DNA of 36,289 bases. It comes from JAWLBW01 sp041687475 (GTDB lineage: Bacteria; J088; JAWLBW01). Below, in pieces: positions 1-7,768 of the stretch (its first letter is position 1; every line of letters starts with the position of its first letter). The notes under the pieces are model-generated. The model ran no database searches. It was not told the origin of the DNA and saw only the letters and a program-made list of their open reading frames with translations. Location: NCBI GenBank assembly GCA_041687475.1, contig JAWLBW010000007.1, positions 1 through 36,289 on the forward strand, in the 5' to 3' direction. Made by a program: the position numbers and the translations under genes.

Positions 1-45
1 GAGAAGTTCGGTAAGCTGTTGCGCATCCATGCTTTGTCATCGTAA
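1..45 (+). CDS. 3' end of an unidentified upstream gene (partial)
   Basis: Frame 1 is open from the window edge and ends at TAA 43-45, giving a 14-residue tail (EKFGKLLRIHALSS). The stop sits just before the Shine-Dalgarno sequence of the next gene, as expected for two genes of one operon. There is too little protein to identify a family, and chance openness over 14 codons cannot be excluded. Confidence 0.35.
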   Translation, partial: EKFGKLLRIHALSS

Positions 46-58
46 CGGAGGCACCCCC

Positions 59-688
59 ATGGCGTCACGCGTCGCACGCATTCTCCTGTACTTTTTCGCA
101 TTCGTGGGTCTGCTCGTCGGCGTCGCCGGCTTTACCCCGCTCGTACAGTCGATGGCCGATCGCTGGCAGGTCGACGCACGGGTGCGCGAGGCCGACGCGA
201 TTGTCGTACTCGGCGGCGGAGCCGGTCGGGAAGGCCTGTACGTGCACAGTTCAGCCCGGCTGCTGCAGGCCATGCTGCTGTACCGCAGGGAATTCGCCGA
301 CACCGTGGCCTTTACGGGGGGAAACGAGCACGCCCCGGCGACCGCGCACCAGTTCAGCGAGGGGCAGGCTTTTCTCGCCGCCTGGCAGGACTTCGGCTTT
401 CCGGTCACCCATACCGTGGTCGATCGCCGCGCCACGAGTACCCGCGAAAACGCCGAGCGCATCGCCTCTCTGCTGCCGCCGCCCCGCACCGTCATACTGG
501 TCACGTCGAACCTGCACATGCGCAGGGCACGGGCGGCGTTCGAAAACATGGGTTACGAGGTGTATCCGGCCCCGGTGCCCCCACGGGTACCCCGGCTGCT
601 GCAACCCTTTTCAAGGTGGCAGACGGCGGCAGAGCTGCTGTACGAGTGGGCGGCCTGGCTGCAGTATGCCGCGAGGGGCTGGCTCTGA
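59..688 (+). CDS. YdcF/SanA/ElyC-type DUF218 membrane-anchored protein
   Basis: A 209-residue protein with one N-terminal membrane segment (about residues 7-27) followed by a DUF218 domain on the non-cytoplasmic side. Family hallmarks are visible: the strand AIVVLGGG after the membrane helix, the acidic/TGG strand (AFTGGN), STRENA, and LVTSNLHMRRARAAFE near the end. DUF218 proteins such as SanA and ElyC affect envelope integrity or peptidoglycan precursor metabolism in enterobacteria; the reaction is not established, so a role in envelope maintenance is inference. The start at 59 is chosen over an upstream ATG at 29 because GGAGG (47-51) lies seven bases before it and the resulting protein begins directly with the membrane anchor. 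Confidence 0.85.
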   Translation: MASRVARILLYFFAFVGLLVGVAGFTPLVQSMADRWQVDARVREADAIVVLGGGAGREGLYVHSSARLLQAMLLYRREFADTVAFTGGNEHAPATAHQFSEGQAFLAAWQDFGFPVTHTVVDRRATSTRENAERIASLLPPPRTVILVTSNLHMRRARAAFENMGYEVYPAPVPPRVPRLLQPFSRWQTAAELLYEWAAWLQYAARGWL

Positions 689-739
689 GCGGTAATGTGC
701 GACGAACCGCCGTGCTGCACGATCAGCCGCCGCACATGC

Positions 740-745
740 TACACT
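740..745 (+). promoter_or_regulatory. -10-like hexamer immediately upstream of the UDG start
   Basis: TACACT is separated by five bases from the ATG at 751, so a transcript starting seven bases after the hexamer would begin at or inside the start codon. No convincing -35 element is seen at 16-18 bases (CTGCAC at 715-720 is 19 away). It resembles the arrangement at 31861, 35837 and 23826. Confidence 0.35.
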
Positions 746-750
746 GTGGC

Positions 751-1464
751 ATGTCCGCAACCCCGCTGAAAGCCCTTTCTCGCCAGTCGATGGAGCTGCC
801 CGGCCTCGTCGATTGCACCCGTTGTTCACGCCTGGTCGAATGGCGCGAAGCCATCGCGCGGAAGCCGGCGAAAGGGTTCACGCACGACGATTACTGGGCC
901 CGGCCCGTGCCCGGCTTCGGCGACCCGAACGCGCGACTGCTTATTCTCGGCCTTGCGCCGGGCGCGCATGGGGCAAACCGTTCGGGACGCCCCTTTACCG
1001 GCGATGCGGCAGGCGATTGGCTCTACCCCACCCTGCATAGGTTCGGATTCTCGACCGGGCCGGTTTCCACCAGCGGTGAAGATGAGCTGGAGCTGCGCGA
1101 CGCCTTCATTACCAACATCGTGAAGTGCGTGCCCCCGCAGAACAAGCCCACCACCGAAGAGGCCCGCCGCTGCGAGCCGTTCCTGACGTCGGAGTTTCAC
1201 CATTTCCAGAACGTGCGCGTCGTGCTCGTCTTGGGGAACCTGGCCCTGCGCAGTTATCTGCTCTGGGTGCGAGAGGAAGGGCACATCAACGCCCTCGGCG
1301 AAATTCCCTTCGGGCACGGGGCCGAATACGACCTGCCCAACGGTCACCACCTGCTGGTCAGCTACCACTGCAGCCGTCAGAACACCAACACCGGCCGATT
1401 GACGCGCGATATGTTCGAGTCCGTTTTTGCGCGGGCGCGAACGCTGGTCGACGCGGCGGGCTGA
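751..1464 (+). CDS. Family 5 uracil-DNA glycosylase (UDGb), 4Fe-4S type
   Basis: A 237-residue DNA-repair enzyme expected to remove uracil, and possibly hypoxanthine, from DNA. The family 5 signature is clear: motif 1 GLAPGAHGANRSGRPFTGDA (residues 68-87) and motif 2 with His206 in SYHCSRQNTNTG. In most relatives motif 2 reads HPSxQN; here Pro is replaced by Cys207. Four cysteines that would bind the iron-sulfur cluster are C22, C25, C126 and C141. Family 5 lacks the usual polar catalytic residue of motif 1, as seen here. Start 751 (MSATPL) is preferred; ATG 736 and ATG 790 are in-frame alternatives. No Shine-Dalgarno is present, but a -10 box sits just upstream, which fits a leaderless mRNA. 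Confidence 0.88.
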   Translation: MSATPLKALSRQSMELPGLVDCTRCSRLVEWREAIARKPAKGFTHDDYWARPVPGFGDPNARLLILGLAPGAHGANRSGRPFTGDAAGDWLYPTLHRFGFSTGPVSTSGEDELELRDAFITNIVKCVPPQNKPTTEEARRCEPFLTSEFHHFQNVRVVLVLGNLALRSYLLWVREEGHINALGEIPFGHGAEYDLPNGHHLLVSYHCSRQNTNTGRLTRDMFESVFARARTLVDAAG

Positions 1465-1491
1465 CCGCCCACGAGGCTGCCTGCAACCAAA

Positions 1492-1520
1492 TTGACGGTC
1501 ATCCACCCTCGGGGCAGAAT
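1492..1520 (+). promoter_or_regulatory. Sigma-70 type promoter for the large lipoprotein gene
   Basis: TTGACG (1492-1497), a 17-base spacer and CAGAAT (1515-1520) form a good housekeeping promoter 26 bases before the start codon at 1546. The ribosome site AAGAGGT (1532-1538) follows at normal spacing. Confidence 0.65.
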
Positions 1521-1545
1521 AAAGGGTTGCCAAGAGGTACATCTG

Positions 1546-3675
1546 ATGCGCAGATTTTTCGTTGCCGGTCTCGCTCTTGCCCTGAGCGGCTGCTTTTACA
1601 TGTTTTTTGTTCACCAGCCCGGAAGCGTCAAAAAAGGCGAAGTCTTCACGGCGACGCTTGACGTCATTCGCGATCCCGGCTGGGGCATGTACAACACTAC
1701 CCCCTATGGGTGCGTGAGTGTGCCTGCGTCGTGGGACGTAATCGGCGCCTCGTGGTTGCTGAACGACCAAGGTCACGAAACCAGCGGTAATGCCGATACA
1801 AGTTCCGACCGCGCCGACGGGCTCGAGTCGACCGTGCCCCTTTCCGGCAAGCGCTGGCATTGCTACGCAGGTCCCGGTCAAGAATACGGCAGCGAAGCCC
1901 GCGGCTCTTTCCTGTTCTCGATTCTGCCCACCACGGACGGTGAGCACCTGCTCACCTACGTCGTAGGGACCGCCTATGACGGAATGTATACCAGCACGGA
2001 CCGCCGGCTGACCGCCAAAATCGTCGTCGACGGAACGGCCTCCTTCATCGACCGCTTCGGTACCGCCGACGAAGAACGACCGGGCCGCCTGACAACCGTG
2101 GTTCATAGCGGAAAACAGTTCATGGCCTTCGACGAAGACCGTTGGCAGGTGGTGACCTCGCCCGACGGACGCACCTGGCAGCCTGATGGTCGCACGTATC
2201 CCGGCGGGGCTTCACTGCGCCATTACGCCGAAAGCGACGATATCGTGCTGGCGGCTGATTCTTCGCGCATTTACATCGGCGAACCGTCGAGCTGGCGGCA
2301 GGTGTACCAGCCGGTCAACGGCGTAAACCGGCTTGCCTTTTTCGACAGCGCCTTTCTTGCGGTCAACTACAGCGGCTACCTGCTGACGTCGACCAACGGT
2401 GAAGACTGGTCGAACGGGCCCTATATCGGCCACGTTATGTACGACCTTGCGGTGAGCGACGGAGTTGTCGTTACCGTCGGGGCCGGCGGAAAAATCTTCT
2501 CGTGGAACGGCGCTACGCTGACCGAAAGAACCAGCCCGGTTACCGCCCATTATCTGGAAATCGCGCGCGGCGACGAATTGTTCGCCGCCATCACGGCAAC
2601 CGATTTCGTAACCTCGACCACCGGCGTCGACTGGTTCGAAACCACGGCGCCGAGCAACTCGCTTTATGATGTTGCCTGGGTTCGCGACCGCTTCGTCGTG
2701 ACGACGGGCGACGGTCTCTTCTCTTCGACCGACGGCGGCGAAACCTGGGAGCAACATTGGCCCGGAAGCCGACCCACGAGCAACCTGCGCTCGCTTGCCT
2801 CCGACGGCGAAATTCTCGTCGTGCGCGAAGATTACTTTCTCAAACCGGGCGTTTTCTACAGCCGTCCGGCCGGGTTCGAGAAAGCCGCTTACGAATACGC
2901 CTTTCCCAAAACGGTTCCGGTCGGTTCGTCGGCGCACAAGGAGCTGGCGATACGCAATGTCGGTACCGAAGCCATGTATGCCCATAACATTACCGGCGGC
3001 GCCACTAGCGCCTTCAGCATGCGCAGCTTCGGCTGTCTGGGGGTACTTGCCGCCGACGCTGGGTGCATGCTGTCTATCGGGTTCGCACCGACCGAGCCGG
3101 GCGAGTTCAGCGAAACCCTATACCTGAACGTGACTCAGCCCACGGCCTTCAGCCTTCCGATAAGGCTCTCGGGTTCGGCGGCGGCACCACGAGCGAACGA
3201 GGCGCCGTCGGTTCCGTCGCTGGTTTCGCCCGCCAACGGCGCGACCGGTTTGAATTATGCGGTCGAGCTGGCATGGAAGGAATCGATCGACCCCGACGGC
3301 GACCCGATCTCTTACGAAGTCTGGCTCTGCACCGACGAAGATTTCGTGGGCTGCATTCCCACCATCACCAGCGCGGCAACGGCGGCCCTTCCGGCCGCTG
3401 CGGGCGTGCAGTACGCGGCTGTGTTCGGGCTCATGGGGCTCGCTCTGGTATTTGCACGGCGGCGCCCGGCCATGCTTGCCATGTTGCTCGTCGCAGGCAC
3501 CATGCACCTGTCGGCCTGCGCCGGAGACGACATCAAGTCGACGGACGCCACCGCCGCGCACCTTTCGCAGGTCGTCGCCGAACTCGAAAGCGGCACGACC
3601 TATTACTGGAAGGTCATCGCCACCGACGGCATCACGACCGCAGAGAGTGAAGTACGGCGGTTTACGACGAAGTAG
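1546..3675 (+). CDS. Large lipoprotein with BNR-like repeats, choice-of-anchor D domain and interrupted FnIII-like domain
   Basis: A 709-residue exported protein of unknown function. Residues 1-16 are a lipoprotein signal peptide ending in LSGC (Cys16 lipidated). Residues about 185-440 hold BNR/sialidase-like propeller repeats with S-x-D/N-G-x-x-W signatures (VTSPDGRTW, TSTNGEDW, TSTTGVDW, SSTDGGETW). Residues about 445-545 form a choice-of-anchor D (Hydin/ASPM-like) domain (LAIRNVGTEA, IGFAPTEPGEF). Residues about 555-709 form an FnIII-like domain (SPANGATGL, SIDPDGDPISYEVWLC, SGTTYYWKVIATDG). That last domain is split by a hydrophobic insert at about 609-663 containing a membrane-like helix, an RRR cluster and a second lipobox-like LSAC. 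Start 1546 is supported by the Shine-Dalgarno and signal peptide. Likely an outer-membrane or surface protein; function unknown. Confidence 0.85.
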   Translation: MRRFFVAGLALALSGCFYMFFVHQPGSVKKGEVFTATLDVIRDPGWGMYNTTPYGCVSVPASWDVIGASWLLNDQGHETSGNADTSSDRADGLESTVPLSGKRWHCYAGPGQEYGSEARGSFLFSILPTTDGEHLLTYVVGTAYDGMYTSTDRRLTAKIVVDGTASFIDRFGTADEERPGRLTTVVHSGKQFMAFDEDRWQVVTSPDGRTWQPDGRTYPGGASLRHYAESDDIVLAADSSRIYIGEPSSWRQVYQPVNGVNRLAFFDSAFLAVNYSGYLLTSTNGEDWSNGPYIGHVMYDLAVSDGVVVTVGAGGKIFSWNGATLTERTSPVTAHYLEIARGDELFAAITATDFVTSTTGVDWFETTAPSNSLYDVAWVRDRFVVTTGDGLFSSTDGGETWEQHWPGSRPTSNLRSLASDGEILVVREDYFLKPGVFYSRPAGFEKAAYEYAFPKTVPVGSSAHKELAIRNVGTEAMYAHNITGGATSAFSMRSFGCLGVLAADAGCMLSIGFAPTEPGEFSETLYLNVTQPTAFSLPIRLSGSAAAPRANEAPSVPSLVSPANGATGLNYAVELAWKESIDPDGDPISYEVWLCTDEDFVGCIPTITSAATAALPAAAGVQYAAVFGLMGLALVFARRRPAMLAMLLVAGTMHLSACAGDDIKSTDATAAHLSQVVAELESGTTYYWKVIATDGITTAESEVRRFTTK

Positions 3676-3694
3676 GCTACTTTCTTCAACAATC

Positions 3695-3727
3695 AAAAAA
3701 GCCGGGGCGCAAGCTCCGGCTTTTTTC
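3695..3727 (+). terminator. Rho-independent terminator of the lipoprotein gene
   Basis: A hairpin with A6-GCCGG on the left and CCGGC-T6 on the right, about 20 bases after the stop codon at 3675. The flanking A and T runs make it potentially bidirectional. Confidence 0.85.
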
Positions 3728-3768
3728 GTGCGACCCCGCGATCGTGCGCTCCCACCTCCTTCCCCCAA

Positions 3769-3819
3769 CCCCTTCCTCCTCCAGATCGAGCCTTCGGCTC
3801 GGATTGGAGGAGGAAGGGG
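3769..3819. repeat. Long near-perfect hairpin in an intergenic region
   Basis: The left arm CCCCTTCCTCCTCCA (3769-3783) pairs fully with 3805-3819. After a 3x3 internal loop (GAT opposite GAT), CGAGCC (3787-3792) pairs with 3796-3801 around a TTC loop. That gives 15 plus 6 base pairs. There is no U run, so it is not a standard terminator. Confidence 0.8.
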
Positions 3820-4091
3820 AGTAGCGCGCCTTAATGCACGGGCCAAAGTGCAGACCCAGCCCCCTCCGTCTCCAACCCGCGCCACGATTACTTGGCGTCT
3901 GGAAACCGTGCCCGACTGCGCGTGCGTATGGAGAGATGAGGGGGAGATCGTTCACCAATTGCAGAACGTCCGGAGGGGGAAGAAGTGGAATCGTTTCGCC
4001 CGACCGTGCCGCACGTCAGGCATGCCCCGCAAGGGGCACATGCTTCGTCCGCCGTCCGACAACCATTCAGGCACCCGGCACCCCGATCGGC
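3820..4091. other. Gene-free stretch upstream of murJ
   Basis: I see no convincing gene in this segment. It contains a short hairpin, TGCCCC (4023-4028), a GCAA loop and GGGGCA (4033-4038), and a purine-rich GGGGGAGATC (3940-3949) that recurs as its complement at 23926-23935. Confidence 0.5.
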
Positions 4092-4097
4092 TACAAT
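4092..4097 (+). promoter_or_regulatory. -10 box for murJ
   Basis: TACAAT lies 26 bases before the murJ start codon and is followed by GAAGG (4118-4122) as ribosome site. The -35 region is weak. Confidence 0.45.
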
Positions 4098-4123
4098 AAT
4101 CCCTTTCCCCCCGACCCGAAGGC

Positions 4124-5746
4124 ATGTCACGTCTCGCCCGCAGCGCTGCAATTTCATCACTGGCCGTCATGGGCAGCCGCGTCATGGGGCTCGTGCGCGA
4201 ACAGATTTTCGCGTTCTTCTTCGGCGCAAGCCGTGAGTACGATGCCTTTCTGACGGCCTTTCGCATTCCCAACCTGCTGCGCGATCTGCTGGCCGAGGGC
4301 GCGCTTTCGGCGGCCTTCGTCAGCGAGTTCAGCAAAGAAACCCAGCGCAGCGGCAAGGAGCGCGCCTTTCACCTGGCCAACCTGGTGGTGAACGCGCTGG
4401 TGATTCTGCTCATTGTCGTGACCCTGCTGGGCATGTTCTTCGCCGAGCCCATCGTGCAGGCCATTGCCATGGGGTTCGACGCCGACAAGGTCGAGCTGGC
4501 CGCCATGCTCACGCGCATCATGTTTCCCTTCATTCTCTTCGTGGCGCTGGCGGCGCTGGCGATGGGCATGCTGAATGCGCAGGGTTACTTCGGGCTGCCC
4601 CAATCGGCGTCGACTTTCTTCAACATTACCAGCATCGTGACCGGTCTGGGCACGGCCTTCGCCCTCGCGCCCGATTACATGATGGCTTTGTGGAACCAGA
4701 CCCCGGGCGGCCCTCCCGCCGGCGGGGCGGCACGGGCCATGGTGGGCATGGCCATCGGCACCCTGGCCGGCGGTCTCGTACAGTGGTGGATTCAGATGCC
4801 CACCCTGTTTCGCACCGGTTACCGCTACCGACCGGTCATCGACTTCAAGGACCCGGGTTTCCGCACCATTCTCATGCTCATGGGGCCGGCGGTCATCGGG
4901 GCCGCCGCCGTGCAGATCAACGTGTTCGTAAACTCGAACTTCGCCTCGCTGCTGGGCGATAAACCCATCAGCTGGCTGAACTATGCCTTTCGCCTGATGC
5001 AGTTTCCCATCGGGGTGTTCGGCGTGGCCGTCATGACCGCGTCGCTGCCGGCCCTCTCGCGCAGCCTGGCGTCCGACAATCACCGGGAATTCGGCGAAAC
5101 CCTGACCTCGTCGCTCGAACTGGTGCTGCTGCTGACCCTGCCGGCCGCCGTGGGACTGGCCGTACTGGGCGAGCCGATCATCCGCCTCATTTACGAGCAT
5201 GGGCGCTTCGTCTCGGCAGATACCTTCGCCACCGCGGCGGCGCTTGCGGCCTATGCATTCGGCCTGCCGGGCTACGCGGCGCTGAAAATCGTGCAGCCGG
5301 CCTACGTGGCGCTGGGCGACGCCCGCACCCCCATGTTTGTGAGCCTGGGCGCCGTGGGCGGCAACGCCGTTCTCAATTACCTGCTCATTCTGCAGCTGGG
5401 CTTCGGCCACGTCGGTCTGGCGGCGGCAACCTCGGTCATGGCCACCGTCAACATCGTGCTGCTCGTGGTCATTCTCGAGCGACGGCGGCAAACCCTGCGT
5501 CGGCGTCACCTGATTTCACAGGTCACGCGTATCATTGCGGCCAGCGCCGTCATGGGCGCCGCCACCTGGTACGGCTACCAGTGGTTCCAGGCCCAAGGGT
5601 TCGCCGTCGGCACCGTGAACGCCGCGGTCGAAATCGGCGTGCTCATTCCCCTTGCCGTGGTCATTTACGGACTGGCGGCCCGCGTGCTGGGGGTCGAGAC
5701 GCTTACCCAGGCCATCAACCTCGTCAGGCGGAAGCTGGGGCGCTGA
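4124..5746 (+). CDS. murJ: Lipid II flippase MurJ (MviN)
   Basis: A 540-residue polytopic inner-membrane protein of the MOP superfamily that moves lipid II across the membrane for peptidoglycan synthesis. The start shows the family pattern (SRVMGLVREQIFAFFFGASREYDAFLTAFRIPNLLRDLLAEGALSAAF), and LASDNHREF, IIRLIYEHGRF and AYVALGDARTPM are typical of later helices. About 14 hydrophobic segments are expected and the length fits the family, with slightly long extramembrane loops (about residues 185-205, PGGPPAGGAARA). The start at 4124 has GAAGG five to six bases upstream. It stands alone between two gene-free stretches, so is probably transcribed from its own promoter. Confidence 0.95.
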   Translation: MSRLARSAAISSLAVMGSRVMGLVREQIFAFFFGASREYDAFLTAFRIPNLLRDLLAEGALSAAFVSEFSKETQRSGKERAFHLANLVVNALVILLIVVTLLGMFFAEPIVQAIAMGFDADKVELAAMLTRIMFPFILFVALAALAMGMLNAQGYFGLPQSASTFFNITSIVTGLGTAFALAPDYMMALWNQTPGGPPAGGAARAMVGMAIGTLAGGLVQWWIQMPTLFRTGYRYRPVIDFKDPGFRTILMLMGPAVIGAAAVQINVFVNSNFASLLGDKPISWLNYAFRLMQFPIGVFGVAVMTASLPALSRSLASDNHREFGETLTSSLELVLLLTLPAAVGLAVLGEPIIRLIYEHGRFVSADTFATAAALAAYAFGLPGYAALKIVQPAYVALGDARTPMFVSLGAVGGNAVLNYLLILQLGFGHVGLAAATSVMATVNIVLLVVILERRRQTLRRRHLISQVTRIIAASAVMGAATWYGYQWFQAQGFAVGTVNAAVEIGVLIPLAVVIYGLAARVLGVETLTQAINLVRRKLGR

Positions 5747-5867
5747 TTCCCCCGCGATTGTTACCCCTCTCTTGCCTTTGCCGCGACACAGACGACTGCG
5801 GCTCGGGCAGACTTCCCCGATCGGGCGCCGATCGGCATAACGCCGGGAAATTCGGTCAGGGGTACCT

Positions 5868-5896
5868 TTGCCCGGGTGTCGACCCCGTGTTATAAA
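5868..5896 (+). promoter_or_regulatory. Promoter upstream of the degenerate-GGDEF membrane protein
   Basis: TTGCCC (5868-5873), a 17-base spacer and TATAAA (5891-5896), ending 17 bases before the ATG at 5914. AGGGA (5902-5906) is the ribosome site. Confidence 0.55.
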
Positions 5897-5913
5897 ACAG
5901 CAGGGAAACCACC

Positions 5914-7629
5914 ATGGGCGCTTATCTTCCGCACATCGCACTGACGGCCGTCGTACTCGGCGGCGCAGTGGCCCTGCTTCAAAGGGGAAACCAACGGCGC
6001 GACCTGCTTGCCATGGGTATCGCGTCGCTGTCGGCTGTGATGTGGATGGTGGGGGTCATCGCAGGCGACGTAGAAGCCCGCGGGGGAAGCATTCCCCATT
6101 TCTGGCTCACGGTAAGCCAGGGGGCGCTGCTGCCCACGGTGTTTTTCGCCTTCCTCTCGATTCTGCTGCTGGACAAGGAGCACCACCCCGGGCAACGTCT
6201 TCACCCGCTGCGATGGGTGTCGCCGGCCCTGGCCTCGGGCGCCCTGCTGGCCGTGCTTATCGTAGAGCCCGCGTTTTTCCTGCGCGATCTTGCCATAACC
6301 GCGCCCGCGCCGCAGAAGCTGCACCTGCAGTCGCACCCGCGACTCACGTTTTCGCCCGGACCGGGCTACTATCTCTTTCTGGCCCTGCTCGGCTACGTCA
6401 TTTACCAGGCGGCCGTTTACTTTCCGCGCATCGTCGACGCGCGGCGCCTGCCCCAGGATCAGCGCAGCACCCGCCTGCTGCTGGCCTTCGCGCTGACGTC
6501 GATTCTGTGGGGGGCCGGTATCGAGGTGCTGCCGACCCTGCTGGGCGAGCAGGCGCCCGCCCTGCTGCGCCTGGTTTCGGCCGTGCTGCCCATGATGGCC
6601 CTGGTGTACGCGCTGACGCTCACGCGGGCCATCGAACCCGCGCAGTCACTGCGGCGGCTGGGCACATGGGCGCTGCGTATCGCCGCCATCGGCATTCCGC
6701 TCGGCCTGGTGCTGCGCGAGGGGCTGCCCGAGCTTGCCTCGATGCCGCAGGGAACGCTGATTACCGTGACCCTGCTGGGCATCGTGGTCATCGATTCCAT
6801 CAGCCTCATGCTGCGACCACCCGAAACCACCTCGCACGAAGCCGCCGGGGCCGCCGACGAGCTTCGCCGAAGCCTCCAGCCGTTGCAGGGTACCGCACGA
6901 CTCGAAACGCAGCTGCGCGCCGCGCTCGCCGGGTGGTTCGCTTTTGCCGATCTCCGACTGGTCACCGACGTGACCGAACTGACCGCCCTTTCAGCCGCGG
7001 TGGAAAGCGGCGAAAGAAGAAGGGGCGCGCCGATCGTGCGCGAGACCGACGACAAACGTGAAGAAGTAACCGTGTTCCTGCACGACGGCGACATGCTCAG
7101 CGGCGCAATGCAGATTGCCTCGGTTCCCGGCGCCAACCCGTTCAGCGAGCGCCACCTCAAACTGCTCCAGACGCTTCGTTTCGTCATCGAGGGCGCACTG
7201 GCCAACGCGCTGGCATTCGAGGCATTGTGCGGCGTTCCGAATCGGGCACTCGGTTCATCTTCCTGCCGGCAGTGGCTCACGCTGCTTGCCGACAGCGATG
7301 CCGGCCCGCGCCTAACCGTGAGAATTGAGGCCCACGCCGATGTCCTTCCCCGGGTGCTGACGGCATTGACACACCGGCGACAGCCGGGCGTCATCGCTCC
7401 CTGGGGCCGCCTTTCCGATGAGGTGCTGGTGGGGCTTCCGGCCTCACCCGACAGGACCGACGCCGAACTGCTGGCCCAGGAAATCGGCGCGCTGCTGCGA
7501 AACGACCCGCTTGCCTCCATGGCCGGCGTGCCTCCGGAGGCCGTTCGGGTCACGGTCTGCACGGTTGCCGATCTGGTTCCCGACACCGCCGTGCAACCAC
7601 CCGTTGCCAAGGCCGAATCGCTCTCCTGA
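5914..7629 (+). CDS. Membrane sensor protein with GAF-like and degenerate GGDEF domains
   Basis: A 571-residue protein with about eight hydrophobic segments in residues 1-300, in the style of 7TM sensor modules of histidine kinases. About 320-430 looks GAF-like (weak). About 435-555 looks like a shrunken GGDEF domain: LCGVPNRA matches the entry motif usually written LTGLPNRR, and WGRLSDEVLVGLP matches the active-site strand normally containing GGDEF, but reads SDEV. The chain between these motifs is shorter than in active cyclases. Diguanylate cyclase activity is therefore unlikely; a ligand-binding or protein-interaction role is inference. The next gene, 139 bases on, encodes an HD-GYP enzyme with intact active site, which supports a cyclic-di-GMP context. 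Confidence 0.65.
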   Translation: MGAYLPHIALTAVVLGGAVALLQRGNQRRDLLAMGIASLSAVMWMVGVIAGDVEARGGSIPHFWLTVSQGALLPTVFFAFLSILLLDKEHHPGQRLHPLRWVSPALASGALLAVLIVEPAFFLRDLAITAPAPQKLHLQSHPRLTFSPGPGYYLFLALLGYVIYQAAVYFPRIVDARRLPQDQRSTRLLLAFALTSILWGAGIEVLPTLLGEQAPALLRLVSAVLPMMALVYALTLTRAIEPAQSLRRLGTWALRIAAIGIPLGLVLREGLPELASMPQGTLITVTLLGIVVIDSISLMLRPPETTSHEAAGAADELRRSLQPLQGTARLETQLRAALAGWFAFADLRLVTDVTELTALSAAVESGERRRGAPIVRETDDKREEVTVFLHDGDMLSGAMQIASVPGANPFSERHLKLLQTLRFVIEGALANALAFEALCGVPNRALGSSSCRQWLTLLADSDAGPRLTVRIEAHADVLPRVLTALTHRRQPGVIAPWGRLSDEVLVGLPASPDRTDAELLAQEIGALLRNDPLASMAGVPPEAVRVTVCTVADLVPDTAVQPPVAKAESLS

Positions 7630-7702
7630 ACTCTTCCGTCACGGAAAACCGGTCGCCGGGAAACGGCTTTCGCCGGGTCATTTGGTTCTCTACCCATCTG
7701 CA

Positions 7703-7732
7703 TTGCCTGTCGCCATGCATGCAGTATAGAAT
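7703..7732 (+). promoter_or_regulatory. Promoter of the HD-GYP gene
   Basis: TTGCCT (7703-7708), 18-base spacer, TAGAAT (7727-7732). The overlapping TATAGA (7725-7730) would give a 16-base spacer. The hexamer pair is identical to that before dcd (23954-23983). Confidence 0.6.
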
Positions 7733-7768
7733 GTATCCGACTTCGAAGACCCTGTATACGCCACCGTC

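Noticed and set aside
826..2106. 426-codon minus-strand frame opposite the glycosylase and lipoprotein genes
   Set aside because: Antisense shadow of real genes; no ribosome site or recognisable domain.
3820..4091. Small RNA or tRNA gene in the murJ upstream region
   Set aside because: No cloverleaf or tRNA-like ends could be drawn, and short open frames there have no ribosome site.
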